A stretch of DNA of 64,000 nt from Spiroplasma phoeniceum (GTDB taxonomy: Bacteria; Bacillota_I; Bacilli_A; Mycoplasmatales; Mycoplasmataceae): the NCBI GenBank assembly GCA_026239495.1, contig CP110830.1, forward strand, positions 1,860,001 through 1,924,000, read 5' to 3'. This document shows positions 9,796 to 21,905 of the stretch, piece by piece. The stretch's first letter is position 1, and each line of letters opens with the position of its first letter. The translations under genes and the position numbers were made by a program. Under the pieces are notes generated by a model that saw only the letters and a list, made by a program, of their open reading frames with translations, was not told where the DNA came from and did not search any database.

Positions 9796-10848
9796 TTGGA
9801 AACAAATATTTTAGAGTTACGAAACATTTCAAAACAATATGAAGGAAAAGTGGTTTTGAAAGGAATTAACTTAAACATTAAAGAAGGAGAATTTGTCACA
9901 TTACTAGGACCATCAGGATGTGGAAAAACAACAACATTAAGAATTATTGCTGGATTTGAACAACCTAATAGTGGGGAATTATTCTTTTTAAGAAAGGACT
10001 ATTTAAAAACGCCAGTTCATAAACGAGAAGTTAATACTGTTTTTCAAAACTATGCTTTATTTCCGCATTTAACTGTTTTTGATAATATTGCTTATGGTTT
10101 AAAAGTTAAACGTAATAAGTATGATGTTATTGAAACTGAAGTAAAGAAATTTTTACAATTAGTAGGATTAGAAGGTTTTGAAGATAAATCAGTTGAACAA
10201 TTATCGGGTGGTCAACTCCAGCGCGTTGCATTAGCACGAGCATTAATTAATAAGCCAAAGGTTTTGTTATTAGACGAACCAATGGCCGCACTAGATGTTA
10301 AGTTGCGAAAAAAAATGCAAGCAGAATTAAAAACTTTGCAAGAAGAAATTGGAATTACTTTTATTTTAGTAACGCACGATCAAGAAGAAGCATTAACATT
10401 GTCTGATCGTATTATTGTAATGAATGATGGAGCAATTCAACAGGTTGGAACGCCAGCGGAAATTTATAATGAACCAGAGAATTTGTGAACAGCACAATTT
10501 ATTGGTGACTCAAATATTATTTCAAATGCAATTTTTATTAAAGATAATTTAGTAGCAATTGATGGCAAAAAAATTGTTTGTGTTGACCGTGGATTTGGTG
10601 AAAATGAAGACCAAATTGATATTATTATTCGTCCTGAAGATATTGACATTGTTCCAATTGGGAAAGGATTATTCACAGGAATAGTTAAAAGAGTTAATTT
10701 TAAAGGAGTTTATTGGGAAATTATTGTTAAATGTAAAGAAAGAAAATATTTAATTCATTCAACAGATAGCGTTGAAGAAGGGGATCAAGTTGATATTTCA
10801 TGAAATGTTGAAGATATTCATGTTATGTGGAAAGAGATTGATGATTAA
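9796..10848 (+). CDS. potA: Spermidine/putrescine ABC transporter ATPase
   Basis: 350 residues with a TTG start behind AAAAGGAGCAGG. Walker [11 protein letters not shown]-loop [14 protein letters not shown], signature [15 protein letters not shown], Walker [13 protein letters not shown] and switch His in [10 protein letters not shown] are all present; from about residue 235 a TOBE-like C-terminal domain follows ([16 protein letters not shown]...). It energises the PotB/PotC permease at the inner face of the membrane. First transport gene of the operon; potB begins 9 nt after its stop. Confidence 0.95.
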
Positions 10849-10857
10849 GGAACAAGA

Positions 10858-11829
10858 ATGATGGAAAACAAAAATAAACCACCAAAAAAAGGTAAAGGAT
10901 GATTTAAAAAACAAGGCAGTAAAATTAAATCAATTAGTCAACATTTTGCCGCTTGATGTCGAACAAAATATTTAAACATTTCTTATCATGCAAAACAAAA
11001 CAAATGGTTTAAAAGAGGATTAAATCCAATTTTATGGCCATACCTTATTATTATGATTTTATTAATTGTTTTACCATTATTAATTATTTTATTATATTCG
11101 TTTATTCAGCCAACGGGAAATAGTTTAGTTTTTAAAATTAATTTTGAAAATTTTGTAACTTTTTTTTCAGAGCAAAAATTTGTAATTGCACTATTCTTAG
11201 CCTTAGGATATTCATTAATTGCGGCCTTAATTGCAATTGTGATTGCTTATCCAGTTGCTTATGTGATGGCATTTTGTAAATCAAAACTATTGTTAAAAAA
11301 TATTTGAATTTTAGTAACATTACCAATTTGAATTAATATGTTACTAAAAATTATTGGATTACAAACAATGTTTAATATTATTGCACCAAGTTTACTTGGA
11401 ACCCCAATTTCGGTTGTTATTGGAATGGTGTATGCATTTTTACCATTTGTAATTTTACCAATTTATAATAGTTTAGATAAAATTGATACTTCATTAATTG
11501 AAGTTTCAAAAGATTTGGGAGCAAATGGTTTTAAAACATTTTGAAAAGTTATTTTTCGTCAATCAATCCCAGGCATTATTGCAGGTGGAACATTATTACT
11601 ACTGCAAGCAGCAACTTCGTTAATTATTGTTAAATTTATGGGGAATGGTCGTATTAATTTAATTGTTGATGTAATTGAAGCATATTTCTTTAAAGGAGAA
11701 AAATTTGGAATTGGCACAGCAATCTCAATTGTCTTAGCCCTTATTGTTTTTTTAATTATTGTGCTATCAAATTCATTATCAAAATATTTTGAAACAAGAA
11801 AGGGGCGTCGCAATGAAAAAGTTTTTTAA
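10858..11829 (+). CDS. potB: Spermidine/putrescine ABC transporter permease
   Basis: 323 residues. A basic N-terminal extension of about 60 residues precedes the first membrane segment ([20 protein letters not shown]). Six hydrophobic segments follow, with the EAA loop [25 protein letters not shown] that contacts PotA. ATG 10858 is used after TAAGGAA; the next codon is also ATG. The 3' end overlaps the following gene by 17 nt, indicating translational coupling. Confidence 0.93.
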
Positions 11830-14401
11830 ATCATCTTATATGGCATTAATTATGTTATTCATTTATATTCCAATTATGATTTTAATTTTATTTTCATTTA
11901 ATAGTGATGAAAGTATGAGTATTTTTAATGGTTTTTCTGATCGTTGGTATAAACAACTTGCTAGTGAACAACCTTTTTTACAAAGTATTATTGTGTCAGT
12001 TTTTACAGCAGTAATTGCAACTGTCGTCTCAGTTATTATTGGGACCTTAGCTGCGATTGGATTAAGCCGCGCACGGTGAGTTACACAAAAAATGACACTA
12101 TCAATTACTAATATTCCATTAATTAATGCCGATATTATTACAGCTGTTTCGTTGATGATGTTATTTATTGCTTTAGGAGCAAATTTTGGAATGTTAACAT
12201 TAATTTTATCACATATTTCATTTGATGTTCCATATGTAATTATTACAGTATTACCACGCTTACGGAAAGTTGATCCAAAATTAATTGAAGCTTCATTAGA
12301 TTTAGGTACAAAACCTTCACAAACTTTGCGAAAAATTATTTTACCAATTTTAAAACCAGCAATTATTGCAGCTGCAGCAATTGCCTTTGCAATGAGTTTT
12401 GACGACTTTATTATCTCTTATTTTACTGGTGGTGACGATGTCAATGTCGCAACTTTTATTTATACAATTAAAAGAATTAAACCTTTTATTAATGCTTTTG
12501 GTACGATTTGTATTGCAATTATTGGTGTTATTATTATTGGATGAAATGGATGAAATGTTTATAAAATTAATTATAATAAATTTCGCCGAGAAATGTTAAA
12601 AGGAACTTATAAAGATAAATATATTATGCACTATGAAAATAAATTAGCCCTTCTTTATCATCAATTAAATAATAAAAAAATTAATAATGAAAAACAAAAA
12701 GAACAATTACGCTGAAAAATTGTTAAACTAGAAAAAAAATATGATAAAAGTGTTTTATGAATTAAGAATAAAAAACAAAATTTTATTGAACGGCAAGAAA
12801 CCAAAGAAAATATTAATAAAATATTACGAAAAAAATTCCGTTGATTGTCAAAAAGTTGAAAGCCATTATTGTTAGTAACAATTTCATTTGGCTCAATTGC
12901 TTTGCTAACAGCAGTTTATATTAAAAATAATATTTATGATCTAGCAGTAGCAAATTGAGGTGAATATATTACTTCAGATTTAATTAGTAAGTTTGAAAAA
13001 AAATATAATGTAAAAGTTAAATATAGTGTTTATGATAGTAATGAAACATTGTATAACAAATTATATACGACACATTATGACGTGATGGTTCCAAGTGACC
13101 ATATGGTTAATAAGTTAGCGCAAGAAGGACGTTTAGAAGAAATTGATTATCAAAAATTAAATGATGTTGATAAAAATTTCAACATTATTAAACCTAATCC
13201 AAATTATTATGGACAAGGTGTCAAAGAACGAACAAATGGGAATGAATATTTTAATGATTTAAATGTTGATGTAGCAACAGTGCAAAAAACAAATCCAGAA
13301 TTTTATCAAAATTGTATTGTTCCTTCTACTTTGGATTCAACAACAGCAAAATGTTTTGATAAAAATTATGCGGCATCATTAGCTGATGGATTATTAAATG
13401 TTTTAAATAAAAATAAAACGAAAGATACTACTCAAAAAACAATCGTTAATTATAGTTTACTTTATTTTTGAGGAGAAGTATCACTTGTGATTAATCCAAC
13501 AGAAAGTAATTTAAAATTTTTAGACGAGATATTTGCTAAAGCAAATCAAAATTTACCAACAACAGCTCAAGGAAAATTTGGTTATCAACGTGCAGAGTGA
13601 GAACCTATTATAAATCGCGATCAAATTAAACTTAATGATGTCGAAAATAATAAGATTATCTCAAATGGCATTTCATGAGATATTTTATGACAAGCAGCCG
13701 CAGCAAATAAACGAGTTTTAATTAATAATGATCCACGAAATTTATTTATGTTAACTACTGAAAAAAATTATTTCAAACCAGTACCAACAACGCAAATGGA
13801 AGTTGATCATGGTTACAACGAATTAGCAACATTGTTAAAACATAATAATGTTGCCTTAATGAATGATGAGTTAATAAATGCAGTTGGTGATGGGCGTTTT
13901 GATTTTGCTTTTATGTATAATGGGGATGCAATTTATGCTGATACATTATTTGCAAAGAGTCATGAAGAAGCGAAGGGAACAAAATTAATTATTACCCGCC
14001 CACGAGCAACAACGGCGTGAACACCAGAAACAGTTGAAGGAACTAACATTTGAAGTGATAATATGGTTTTATCAAAAAATTCTAGAAATCAGGAGTTAGC
14101 TTATAAATTTATGAACTTTATTATTCAAAATTCATCAGCATTAACAGAAGAAGCTAATTATACTTCACCATATCAACAAGTGATGGATTATGAAAATAAT
14201 TATAATTATTATCGTAATGGTCATGATCCAGAATCTGGCGCAATGATTAATTATCAACGTGATTATATTCCTGTGGCAAAACTTAATGAGAAGGGAATGT
14301 ATGTTTCTCAACCAGAAATTGCAGATAGACCATTTGAAATAACTGATTTAGATGGTTATTTATTAAATAAATATAATATTTTAATTGCTGGAAAAAGCTA
14401 A
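11813..14401 (+). CDS. potCD: Fused spermidine/putrescine permease and substrate-binding protein
   Basis: 862 residues with many TGA-Trp codons. Residues 1-250 are a PotC permease (EAA loop EASLDLGTKPSQTLRKIILP; six membrane segments). A basic coiled linker (about 255-345) leads to a further membrane segment, LLLVTISFGSIALLTAVYI, followed by a PotD-like periplasmic-binding fold: VANWGEYITSDLISKFEKKY, HYDVMVPSDHMVNKLAQEG, WQAAAANKRVLINNDPRN, ITDLDGYLLNKYN. Mollicutes lack a periplasm, and the fusion tethers the binding domain outside the cell next to its channel. PotC-PotD fusion is known in related mollicutes. Last gene of the operon. Confidence 0.93.
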
Positions 14402-14427
14402 TAATTATTTTAAAAATAAAAAAATAG

Positions 14428-15792
14428 AAGTTAATTGACAATTACAATGTTTCTTTTAACTGATAATATGAAATAAAAAACCTTTCTAGGTTATTATTAA
14501 ATATATAAAGTTAGGAGAAACATTTTTTATATGGCAAAGGGCAAAACCAAGGGGTCAAAAAACCATGATATTGAATTTAAAACTAAAATTATTAACGAAT
14601 ATTACGAATATAATAAATCAATATCTTTAATATCTAAAGAATATGAAATAAGTACTGCAACTATTTCTAGGTGAATTAATGTTTTCAATAAAGATAAAAA
14701 ATTTGATAAACGAACATATATTAAAAAAATGCCAATTTTTAATAATCATCATGATGAAATTATATATTTATTAACAAAAGAAAACTAACAAATAAAAGCA
14801 GAAAATAATATTTTAAAAAAGGTTGAATCTCTTCCAAAAACAAAAACAAAGATGAATATTAGAAAACAAATTGATTTCATTAAAAACGAATTAAATAACA
14901 ACTAAATCTTACCATTAAGATTATTTTTAAAAATATTATGCATTTCATATGATACATAAAATAAATATAAAAATATTCATGAAAAATATGAATGAAAAAT
15001 TGATTACAATATATTAGAAATAATTAAAATAATTTGAAAAAACAATAAAAATAAAGATCATCGACAAATAAAACTTGATTTGAAAGAACAAAAAATAAAA
15101 ATATCAGCAAGTAATATATATCTTTATATGAAGATATTACAAATATGTTCTGAAGTTAGAATTAAACATAAAAAACGAATTAAACATTTTAATAATATGT
15201 TATATGAACATAAAAAATACCCCCATTTACTTAAACGTAATTTTAATTCTAATCAAATGAATCAAAAATGATCAATTGATATTACAATAATTAAAATATA
15301 TTCAGAATAAGCATATTTATTTGCTATTAAAGACTTATTTAGTAATGCAATTGTTGGATACTCACTAACAGTAAGGCCAATAGTAAATTGAGCAATTAAT
15401 TGTTTAAAACAAAGCTTAATTAATCGAAAAATTAAACCTGGTTAATTAATAATTAATTCTGATCAAGGCATTCATTTTACTTCACATGCATATTTTGGAT
15501 TTATTAAGAGATTATGGAGCAACTATAAGTATGTCTCGACGTGTAAATTGTTTAGATAATTGACCTATTGAAAATTGGTTTTCAATTTTAAAAACAGAAA
15601 ATAAAAATATAACAAAATACAAAAATTTTAATGAGCTAAAAAATATGATAGATAATTATATTGTTGAGTATAATAATTATAGAAGGGTTTTAAAATTAAA
15701 AATGATCCCCAATTCAATTTGAATTAAAAAGCATTTTAAATTAAAAAAATAATTTTCAGTTATTTGAAACTGTGCAAAGTTAATTGACAGTG
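14428..15792. repeat. 16-bp direct repeats flanking the IS3-type element copy I
   Basis: The left copy (14428-14443, AAGTTAATTGACAATT) and right copy (15777-15792, AAGTTAATTGACAGTG) agree in the first 13 bases. They border the IS3-type element exactly and look like an aged 16-bp target duplication; a second copy of the element has a perfect 16-bp pair (24161-24176 and 34923-34938). Confidence 0.7.
14444..15776 (+). mobile_element. IS3-type element copy I (decayed)
   Basis: Left end ACAATGTTTCTTTTAACTGA, right end (reverse) TGCACAGTTTCAAATAACTG. OrfA begins at 14531 (MAKGKTKGSKNHDIEFKTKI, with a helix-turn-helix SLISKEYEISTATISRW) and is broken by stops. OrfB carries a retroviral-type integrase core (SLTVRPIVNWAINCLKQSLI, INSDQGIHFTSHAYF, PIENWFSILKTENKN) with at least two stops and a frameshift. 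It sits between the potCD stop and its terminator. Non-functional. Confidence 0.85.
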
Positions 15793-15806
15793 TCAATTTT
15801 ATTTTA
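15782..15806 (+). terminator. Probable original terminator of the pot operon
   Basis: AATTGAC (15782-15788), loop AGT, GTCAATT (15792-15798), then TTATTTT. The first arm is duplicated at 14432-14438 on the far side of the IS3-type element, so the insertion went into the stem and moved the terminator about 1.3 kb from potCD. Confidence 0.65.
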
Positions 15807-15938
15807 GATGTTCATAATTACTCCTGTTTTTTTATTTTTTAACATTAAATTTTAATTAACAAAAGGAAAATAAAAAATAAGATGATTATATAGTAATTTG
15901 AAAGTAGGGGAGAACAATTAAAAAGAAGGGGTATTTTA

Positions 15939-16490
15939 TGTTTAAAATTTTATTCGGAGTATTAGTTACATTAATTTATTTTTTATTTTCTTTTCGTGAC
16001 AATACTTATCAAAAAAATAAAGCTACAACAGATTTTAACAACAATATTTAATAACAATATTTATCAAATTGTTTTTACTAATAAATATAATTTTGCCATT
16101 ACTTAACAAAAATATTATTCAAAATCCGCTTCACATAACTGAACAAATGTTTGGGATTTCAATTGAAGAAATTTTATTAAAATTTAATTTTAAGTTTAAA
16201 AACTATATGCCAATTAATCAAAATACATTGCAAAAAAATATCGGCAATTGACAAATATTGTTTTAATTCCAAACCCAAAATATATTAAATGATACCACCG
16301 CTATTTAATTACCAAACAACTTTTGAATCAGGTTTTAATTCCACAATTTTTACATTCTCAAATAATAAATATTTTACAATTAAAAACTACTGATACAAAA
16401 AAGATAATAAATAAATTACAACAATATTTAGCATGAACTTATGTAAAATATTTTAATATTTTAAGTTTTTTTTGTGTTTTTTAATTTAAA
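15939..16490 (+). pseudogene. Unidentified decayed membrane protein gene
   Basis: ATG at 15939 after GAAGGGG gives MFKILFGVLVTLIYFLFSFR, a membrane segment, then stops at codon 39. Further codons in shifted frames read ITEQMFGISIEEILLKFNFK, then VLIPNPKYIKWYHRYLITK and KIINKLQQYLAWTYVKYFNI to about 16483. Probably one gene broken by at least two frameshifts, upstream of comEC. No family recognised. Confidence 0.45.
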
Positions 16491-16558
16491 ATCTAAATTA
16501 AAATTTTTAAAATAAGAACAATTTTTATTAGTGGGCGGTATTGTTGGATTTAATCATT

Positions 16559-16688
16559 AGACTTCTTGCATAACCCATTAAAACAATTTCAAACATTTGT
16601 AAAAAGGGGTTAATATAAAATTATAATTTTATATTAACCCCTTTTTACAAATGTTTGAAATTGTTTTAATGGGTTATGCAAGAAGTCT
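16559..16688. mobile_element. Palindromic mini-element made of two right ends of the IS5 element
   Basis: 130 bp, a perfect inverted repeat: the right terminus runs inward for 65 bp and is mirrored without spacer (centre near 16623). Both arms share the same variants against the usual right end (AAAACAATTTCAAACATTTG). ATT occurs on both sides, as for a transposed copy. No coding capacity. Inserted in comEC. Confidence 0.92.
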
Positions 16689-17880
16689 ATTTATTATTAA
16701 TTAATAGTTATTGGTCAATTTTAATCTTTTTATGTTTAGGGTTTATTTTGATTTGGCAACAACAAAAAATTTATTAAGGAGCATTAATTTTTGCAACCAT
16801 TGTTTCAGCATTATGTCATTATTATTTACAACAACCAAGTTTGAAGGAAAACAACATTGTTTGTGGCAAAATTCAAAAACAAGGAAATGGTTATTATTAT
16901 TTTAGTGTTGGTTGAAAAAAATATTTTTTAAAAACAACTATTAATTTTAATTTATATGATCAAATTTGTTTACAGGGCTATTATTCAAACATTAAATCAG
17001 GACCTAATGTGTATGGAATTAAATATACAATAATTTTTTAATGCTAATAACATTTTTTATCATTTTAATATAACAAAAGTAATTGATGTTAAACTTTGAA
17101 ATACTATTCTTGCCCAAATAAGAAAGTTTTTAAATGGTTATGATAACTTAACAAAAGATACGCTTACCTTATTTTTATTTGGACAAAAAACAAAGACAGC
17201 ACTTGTTTTATATGATTATTTTTTTAAATTGGGCGTTATTCATTTGTTAATTGTTTCAGGTTATCATCGTAATATTTTGTTTTATATTTTAAGCAAAATT
17301 TTTAAACGAATAATACGACGAAAGGGTTATTATTTTTTAGTTTATTTATTCTTATTTTTTTATTTATATTTATTAAATTTTCATCTTGCTAGTGTAAAAG
17401 GAATTGTCTTTTTATCGTTATCACTATTTAATGTTCGCTTTTGAGACTATAAATTAATAGCAAAGCAAAAATGAAATTTAAGTATTTTATTAATATTATT
17501 ATTTTTTCCATATATTTTTTAGGAAGTGGGTTTTGATATAGTTTTACAATAACATGATTATTTTTAAACTTAAATTCAAAAACAAAACATTATTATTTTT
17601 GACAGAAATTGCCATATTATAACTTAATGGTATTTATTTTTCTACTTGGATTAATGTTATATTTTAATTATCAATTAAATTTTTCTAGTATTTTATTTAA
17701 TTTATTATTGTTACCAATCTTATCATTAATTTATTTATTCTCTTTAATAATTGTTTTTATACCACCATGTTATTTTATTTATCAATATTTTTACTTATTT
17801 TTAATTAATTATATGGTGATTTTAAATAAAATTAATTTAATATGAAATATTGATTATGTCCCTTTGTAATTTCTTTTATT

Positions 17881-18950
17881 AGACTTCTTGCATAACCCAT
17901 TAAAATAATTTCAAATATTTGTAAAAAGACGCTAATAGAAAAATATAGTTTTAATTAATTATGTTTTTTATTTAAAAATTTAATATTTTGCCACAACAAA
18001 AAAATGAATTTATTATTTAAATTCTTTAATTTTAAATAAATATTCTATGCTAACTGCAAATTATAAATTGAAGCAATTAAATTAAATCTTAAACTAAATC
18101 GTTTTCTTCGATTGCGATATTTTTCTGTAATAATTTTAAATTTTTTAAGAATAGCAAAAATATTTTCAATAATAACTCTCATTTTTGAAACTATTCTATT
18201 ACATTTTTTTGTACTTTATTTAAAGGGTTTTTTTGTTTTTTTTGTAGGAATTAGAACATTATTGTGAATTTTTTGAATTCCTTGATAACCACTATCAACT
18301 ATTAATTTGGTATTTTTTAAAATTGAGATTTTTGATTTTTTAAATAAAGCATAATCATTTTTTCCAAGCGAAAAACTTGTTGCAATAATTTTTTTTTGGT
18401 TTCTTGTTCGATAATTACTTGTGTTTAATGGTGTTTTTTTCTTTTTACCAGAATAAGATTGTTTTTGTCTTTTTTTGGGCGTTGGATTGGGGCCTTGGTA
18501 ACATCAATAATAATAGTTTTATCATTAAAATAATCATTTATTAGTGATTTTTTACCAGCGAGTTGTTGAAAATCAGAGTGTTTAATTAAAATATCTTCAA
18601 TTCACTTGATATTGCGATAACAACTAGATTCACTAATATCAAAACTTTTAGCAAGATGAAAATAAGTCCGATATTCTCGTCAATACTATAAGGTCGTCAG
18701 TAGCCGATTTTCTAGTGATAATTTATTAGTTTTGCCACCTTTTTTAAATTTTTCTATTTCAGCTACTTGTAAAATATTTAACATTTTATTAAAAGTAGCT
18801 TTTTGCCCCCGTTAATCGCAAGAATTCTTTATCATTAATAAAATTAAATTTATCAAATTTCATAATTTTAATCTCCCATAATTTCTATTTTAATTTAAAA
18901 ATATTTTATAGGAATTTTAAAATAATTAGATTAGCTTATGCAATAAGTCT
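17881..18950 (-). mobile_element. Diverged, decayed IS5-family element in comEC
   Basis: 1,070 bp in reverse, same organisation as the common element but with scattered differences, several stops and an altered left inverted repeat (AGACTTATTGCATAAGC). ATT on both sides. Belongs to the older sub-type also seen at 24348-25422 and 47872-48950. Confidence 0.85.
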
Positions 18951-19835
18951 ATTATATTCTTTTATGAGGAATAAATAAAAGTGTGTTTGGAAACAAAATA
19001 TTTAGAATATTTTGCATTCTATCAATAATTTGTTATAAATTTGTTATATTTTGCAATCATATTTTACTAGTATTCATTATTCAATGACAATTTTAAATGT
19101 TTGTAATGGTCAAACAATTTTTTTCAAGACAAGCGTGCTTTAAAAACAATTTTATATGATGTTGGTTTTGGCTATGGTCGTTCAAAACAATTAGTTATTA
19201 ATTATTTGAAATGAGCATGTATTAATTGAATTGATGCTATTTTTGTTTAAAATCAACATGATGATCATAAGAATAATTTACCAACTGTAAAAAAATATTT
19301 TAATGTTAAACAAGTAATTCAAAATGATACAAAATTGAAAACATTTCAATTTTGTGGATTAGGATTTACTGTCTTACATAAAACAATTAATGATAAAGAT
19401 GAAAATAATAATAGTTTAGTGCTTTTGGTTAAAATAAGTCAATATTAAATCTTATTAACAGGTGATATTAGTAAAAAAATTGAAATAAATTTATTACGAT
19501 AAAAATTATCTCCAATTACTCTGTTACAACTTCCTCGTCATGGTTCAGAAAATAGTTAAAGCTTAGCGTTTTTACGAAAAATAACACCAAAGGTTTGCTT
19601 AATCTATGGCGAAAAAACAAAACGCCAAAATTATCCGGCGCCAATTGTTGCTGAAAATTTAAAAACAACTAGGTGTCAAATTTATTTTACAAATGGTAGA
19701 AGAAATCTTCAATTTAATATTATGTCAGCATAAACAGCAATTAATTTTTTTTAAATCCTTAATTTATTTTTTGCTTTATATGATAATATTACTTTGTCAT
19801 AAGTTTTAGAACATTCTAAAGGAGCCTTAAAAGAT

Positions 19836-21870
19836 GTTTTTAATATATGGAGAAGATGCTTTTTTAATTAAAATGCAAAAAAAATAAGATTTTAAAAAAA
19901 ATTAATCCTGATAATGAGTATGATTTACAAGAATATAATTATTTAGAAGACCATCTATTATATATTATGAATGATGCCAACACAATACCAATGTTTTCAG
20001 GAAAAAGAATAATAATAGTTAATGATAGCTATTTTCTTACAAAAGAAAAGATTAAGACAAAAATAGATAATAAAAGTTATTTAACAAGTTTAATGGAATA
20101 TTTAGTAGCTCCAAATCCGAGTACTTTTATTATTTTTATTTGTCCAGTAAATAAACTTAGTAATTGTTTAAAAATAACTAAACAAATGCTATCGTTAACT
20201 AGTGTTTTAAAAGCAACAAATTTATCATATAATGAATTAATTAAGTTTATTGATGATTATATTACAAAGCATAATGGAACGATTAAACAAAATTTAATTC
20301 CTAAGATTAGACTTCTTGCGATACCTGGTTTTATTATTAAAATATTATTATAAAATATAATTTATGAGGATATTAAATTATGAAATTTGATGAATTTAAA
20401 AATATTAATGATAAAGAATGATTAAGATTAACAGGAATAAAACAAGATATTTTTAATAAAATGTTAAATATTTTACAAGTAGCTGAAATAGAAAAATTTA
20501 AAAAAGGCGGCAAAGCTAATAAATTATCACTAGAAAATCGATTATTGATGACTTTATCGTATTGACGAGAATATCGAACTTATTTTCATCTTGGAAAAAA
20601 TTTCGGAATTAGTGAAGCTAATTGTTATCGCAATATCAAGTGAATTGAAGATATTTTAATTAAACACCCTGATTTTCAGCAAGTTGCTGGTAAAAAAGCA
20701 CTAATAAATGATTATTTTAATGATAAAACTATTATTATTGATGCTACCGAAACCCCAATCCAACGCCCAAAAAAAGACAAAAACAATCTTATTCTGGTAA
20801 AAAGAAAAAAACACCATTAAACACAAGTAATTATCGAACAAGAAACCAAAAAAAATTATTGCAACAAGTTTTTCGCTTGGAAAAAAATGATTATGCTTTA
20901 TTTAAAAAATCAAAAATCGCAATTTTAAAAAATACCAAATTAATAGTTGATAGTGGTTATCAAGGAATTCAAAAAATTCACAATAATGTTATAATGCCCA
21001 CAAAGAAAACTAAGAAAAAACATTTAAATAAAGAACAAAAACAACATAATAGACTAGTTTCAAAAATAAGAATTATTATTGAAAATATTTTTGCTATTCT
21101 TAAAAAATTTAAAATTATTACAGAAAAATATAGAAATCGTAGAAAACGATTTAGTTTAAGATTTAATTTAATTGTTTCAATTTATAATTTACAATTATTA
21201 TAGTTATCATAAAAGATTTATTTAAAATTAACAAATTTGAATAATAAAATAATTTTTCGTTGTGGCAAAATATTAAATTTTTAAATAAAAGACATAATTA
21301 ATTAAAATTATAATTTTATATTAACCCCTTTTTACAAATATTTGAAATTATTTTAATGGGTTATGCAAGAAGTCTATTGTTGAATATTTGCCAAATAATT
21401 TATATATTATTAAAAATGAATTAAAAAAATTATTTTTAATAAATTCAAATATTACTATGGAATTAATTGAAAATAATATGACAAAATATTTAGATACCGA
21501 TATTTTTAAATTAGTTGATGATTTATTAAAAAATGATTTGAATAGTTTTTTAATAAATTATCATTATTTAAAAGAACGCGGGTTAAATAGTATTTCTTTA
21601 TTAGCATTAATTACCAATAGTATTATTTTTATAAGAGACATTATTGTTTTATCTGCTTTAAAAAAAACACCTTCACAAATTGCAGAAATTTTACAAATTA
21701 ATCCGTTTCGAGTAAAAAAAATTTCAGAACATATGCATAATTTCAGTATTAATAAAGCAAATAATATTATTCAAGAATTATTTTGAATTGATTATAATAT
21801 AAAAAAAGGTATAATAAGAAAAGAAATTAGTAGTGATTTGTATTTAATTAAATTATTTGATATAAATTAA
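19836..21870 (+). pseudogene. holA: DNA polymerase III delta subunit HolA, interrupted
   Basis: ATG 19836 after AAAGGAGCC gives MFLIYGEDAFLIKMQKK, then an A-run shifts the frame and it continues KINPDNEYDLQEYNYLEDHL... to ...TIKQNLIPK. IS copy 4 follows; after it, VEYLPNNLYIIKNELKKLFL runs to the stop at 21870. Removing the IS and one ATT joins the two parts in frame (NLIPK-I-VEYLPNN). HolA is the clamp-loader subunit that opens the sliding clamp; its place after comEC is the usual Firmicutes order. Normally essential, so a second copy or reversion is expected. Confidence 0.8.
20309..21375 (+). mobile_element. IS5-family element, copy 4 (inside holA)
   Basis: 1,067 bp, ATT on both sides. orfA is open, but indels in A-runs around 20808 and 20850-20890 break orfB before its second catalytic Asp, so this copy is probably not active on its own. 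Confidence 0.9.
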
Positions 21871-21905
21871 ATTATTACAAAAAGAGAAATGAGGGACATA
21901 AATAA

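Larger units (their letters stand above)
16520..19733 (+). pseudogene. comEC: Competence protein ComEC, multiply disrupted
   Basis: Pieces in order: a few codons before 16558; an OB-like part from 16690; the ComEC core at 17220-17840, with HLLIVSGYH near 17238-17265 (the family motif is close to HLxAISGxH) and several membrane segments; and a metallo-lactamase-like C-terminal domain at 19150-19733 (YDVGFGYGRSKQLVI, LPRHGSENS, ITPKVCLIYGEK). ComEC carries DNA across the membrane in competence. It is cut by a palindromic mini-element and a diverged IS5 copy and has many stops; the HxHxDH metal site is decayed (NQHDDHKNN after a stop). Dead gene. Confidence 0.75.

Noticed and set aside
19870-19900. 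Programmed frameshift in holA
   Set aside because: The A-run lies near the N-terminus with no downstream signal; many other A/T runs in this window carry indels, so mutation or sequencing error is simpler.
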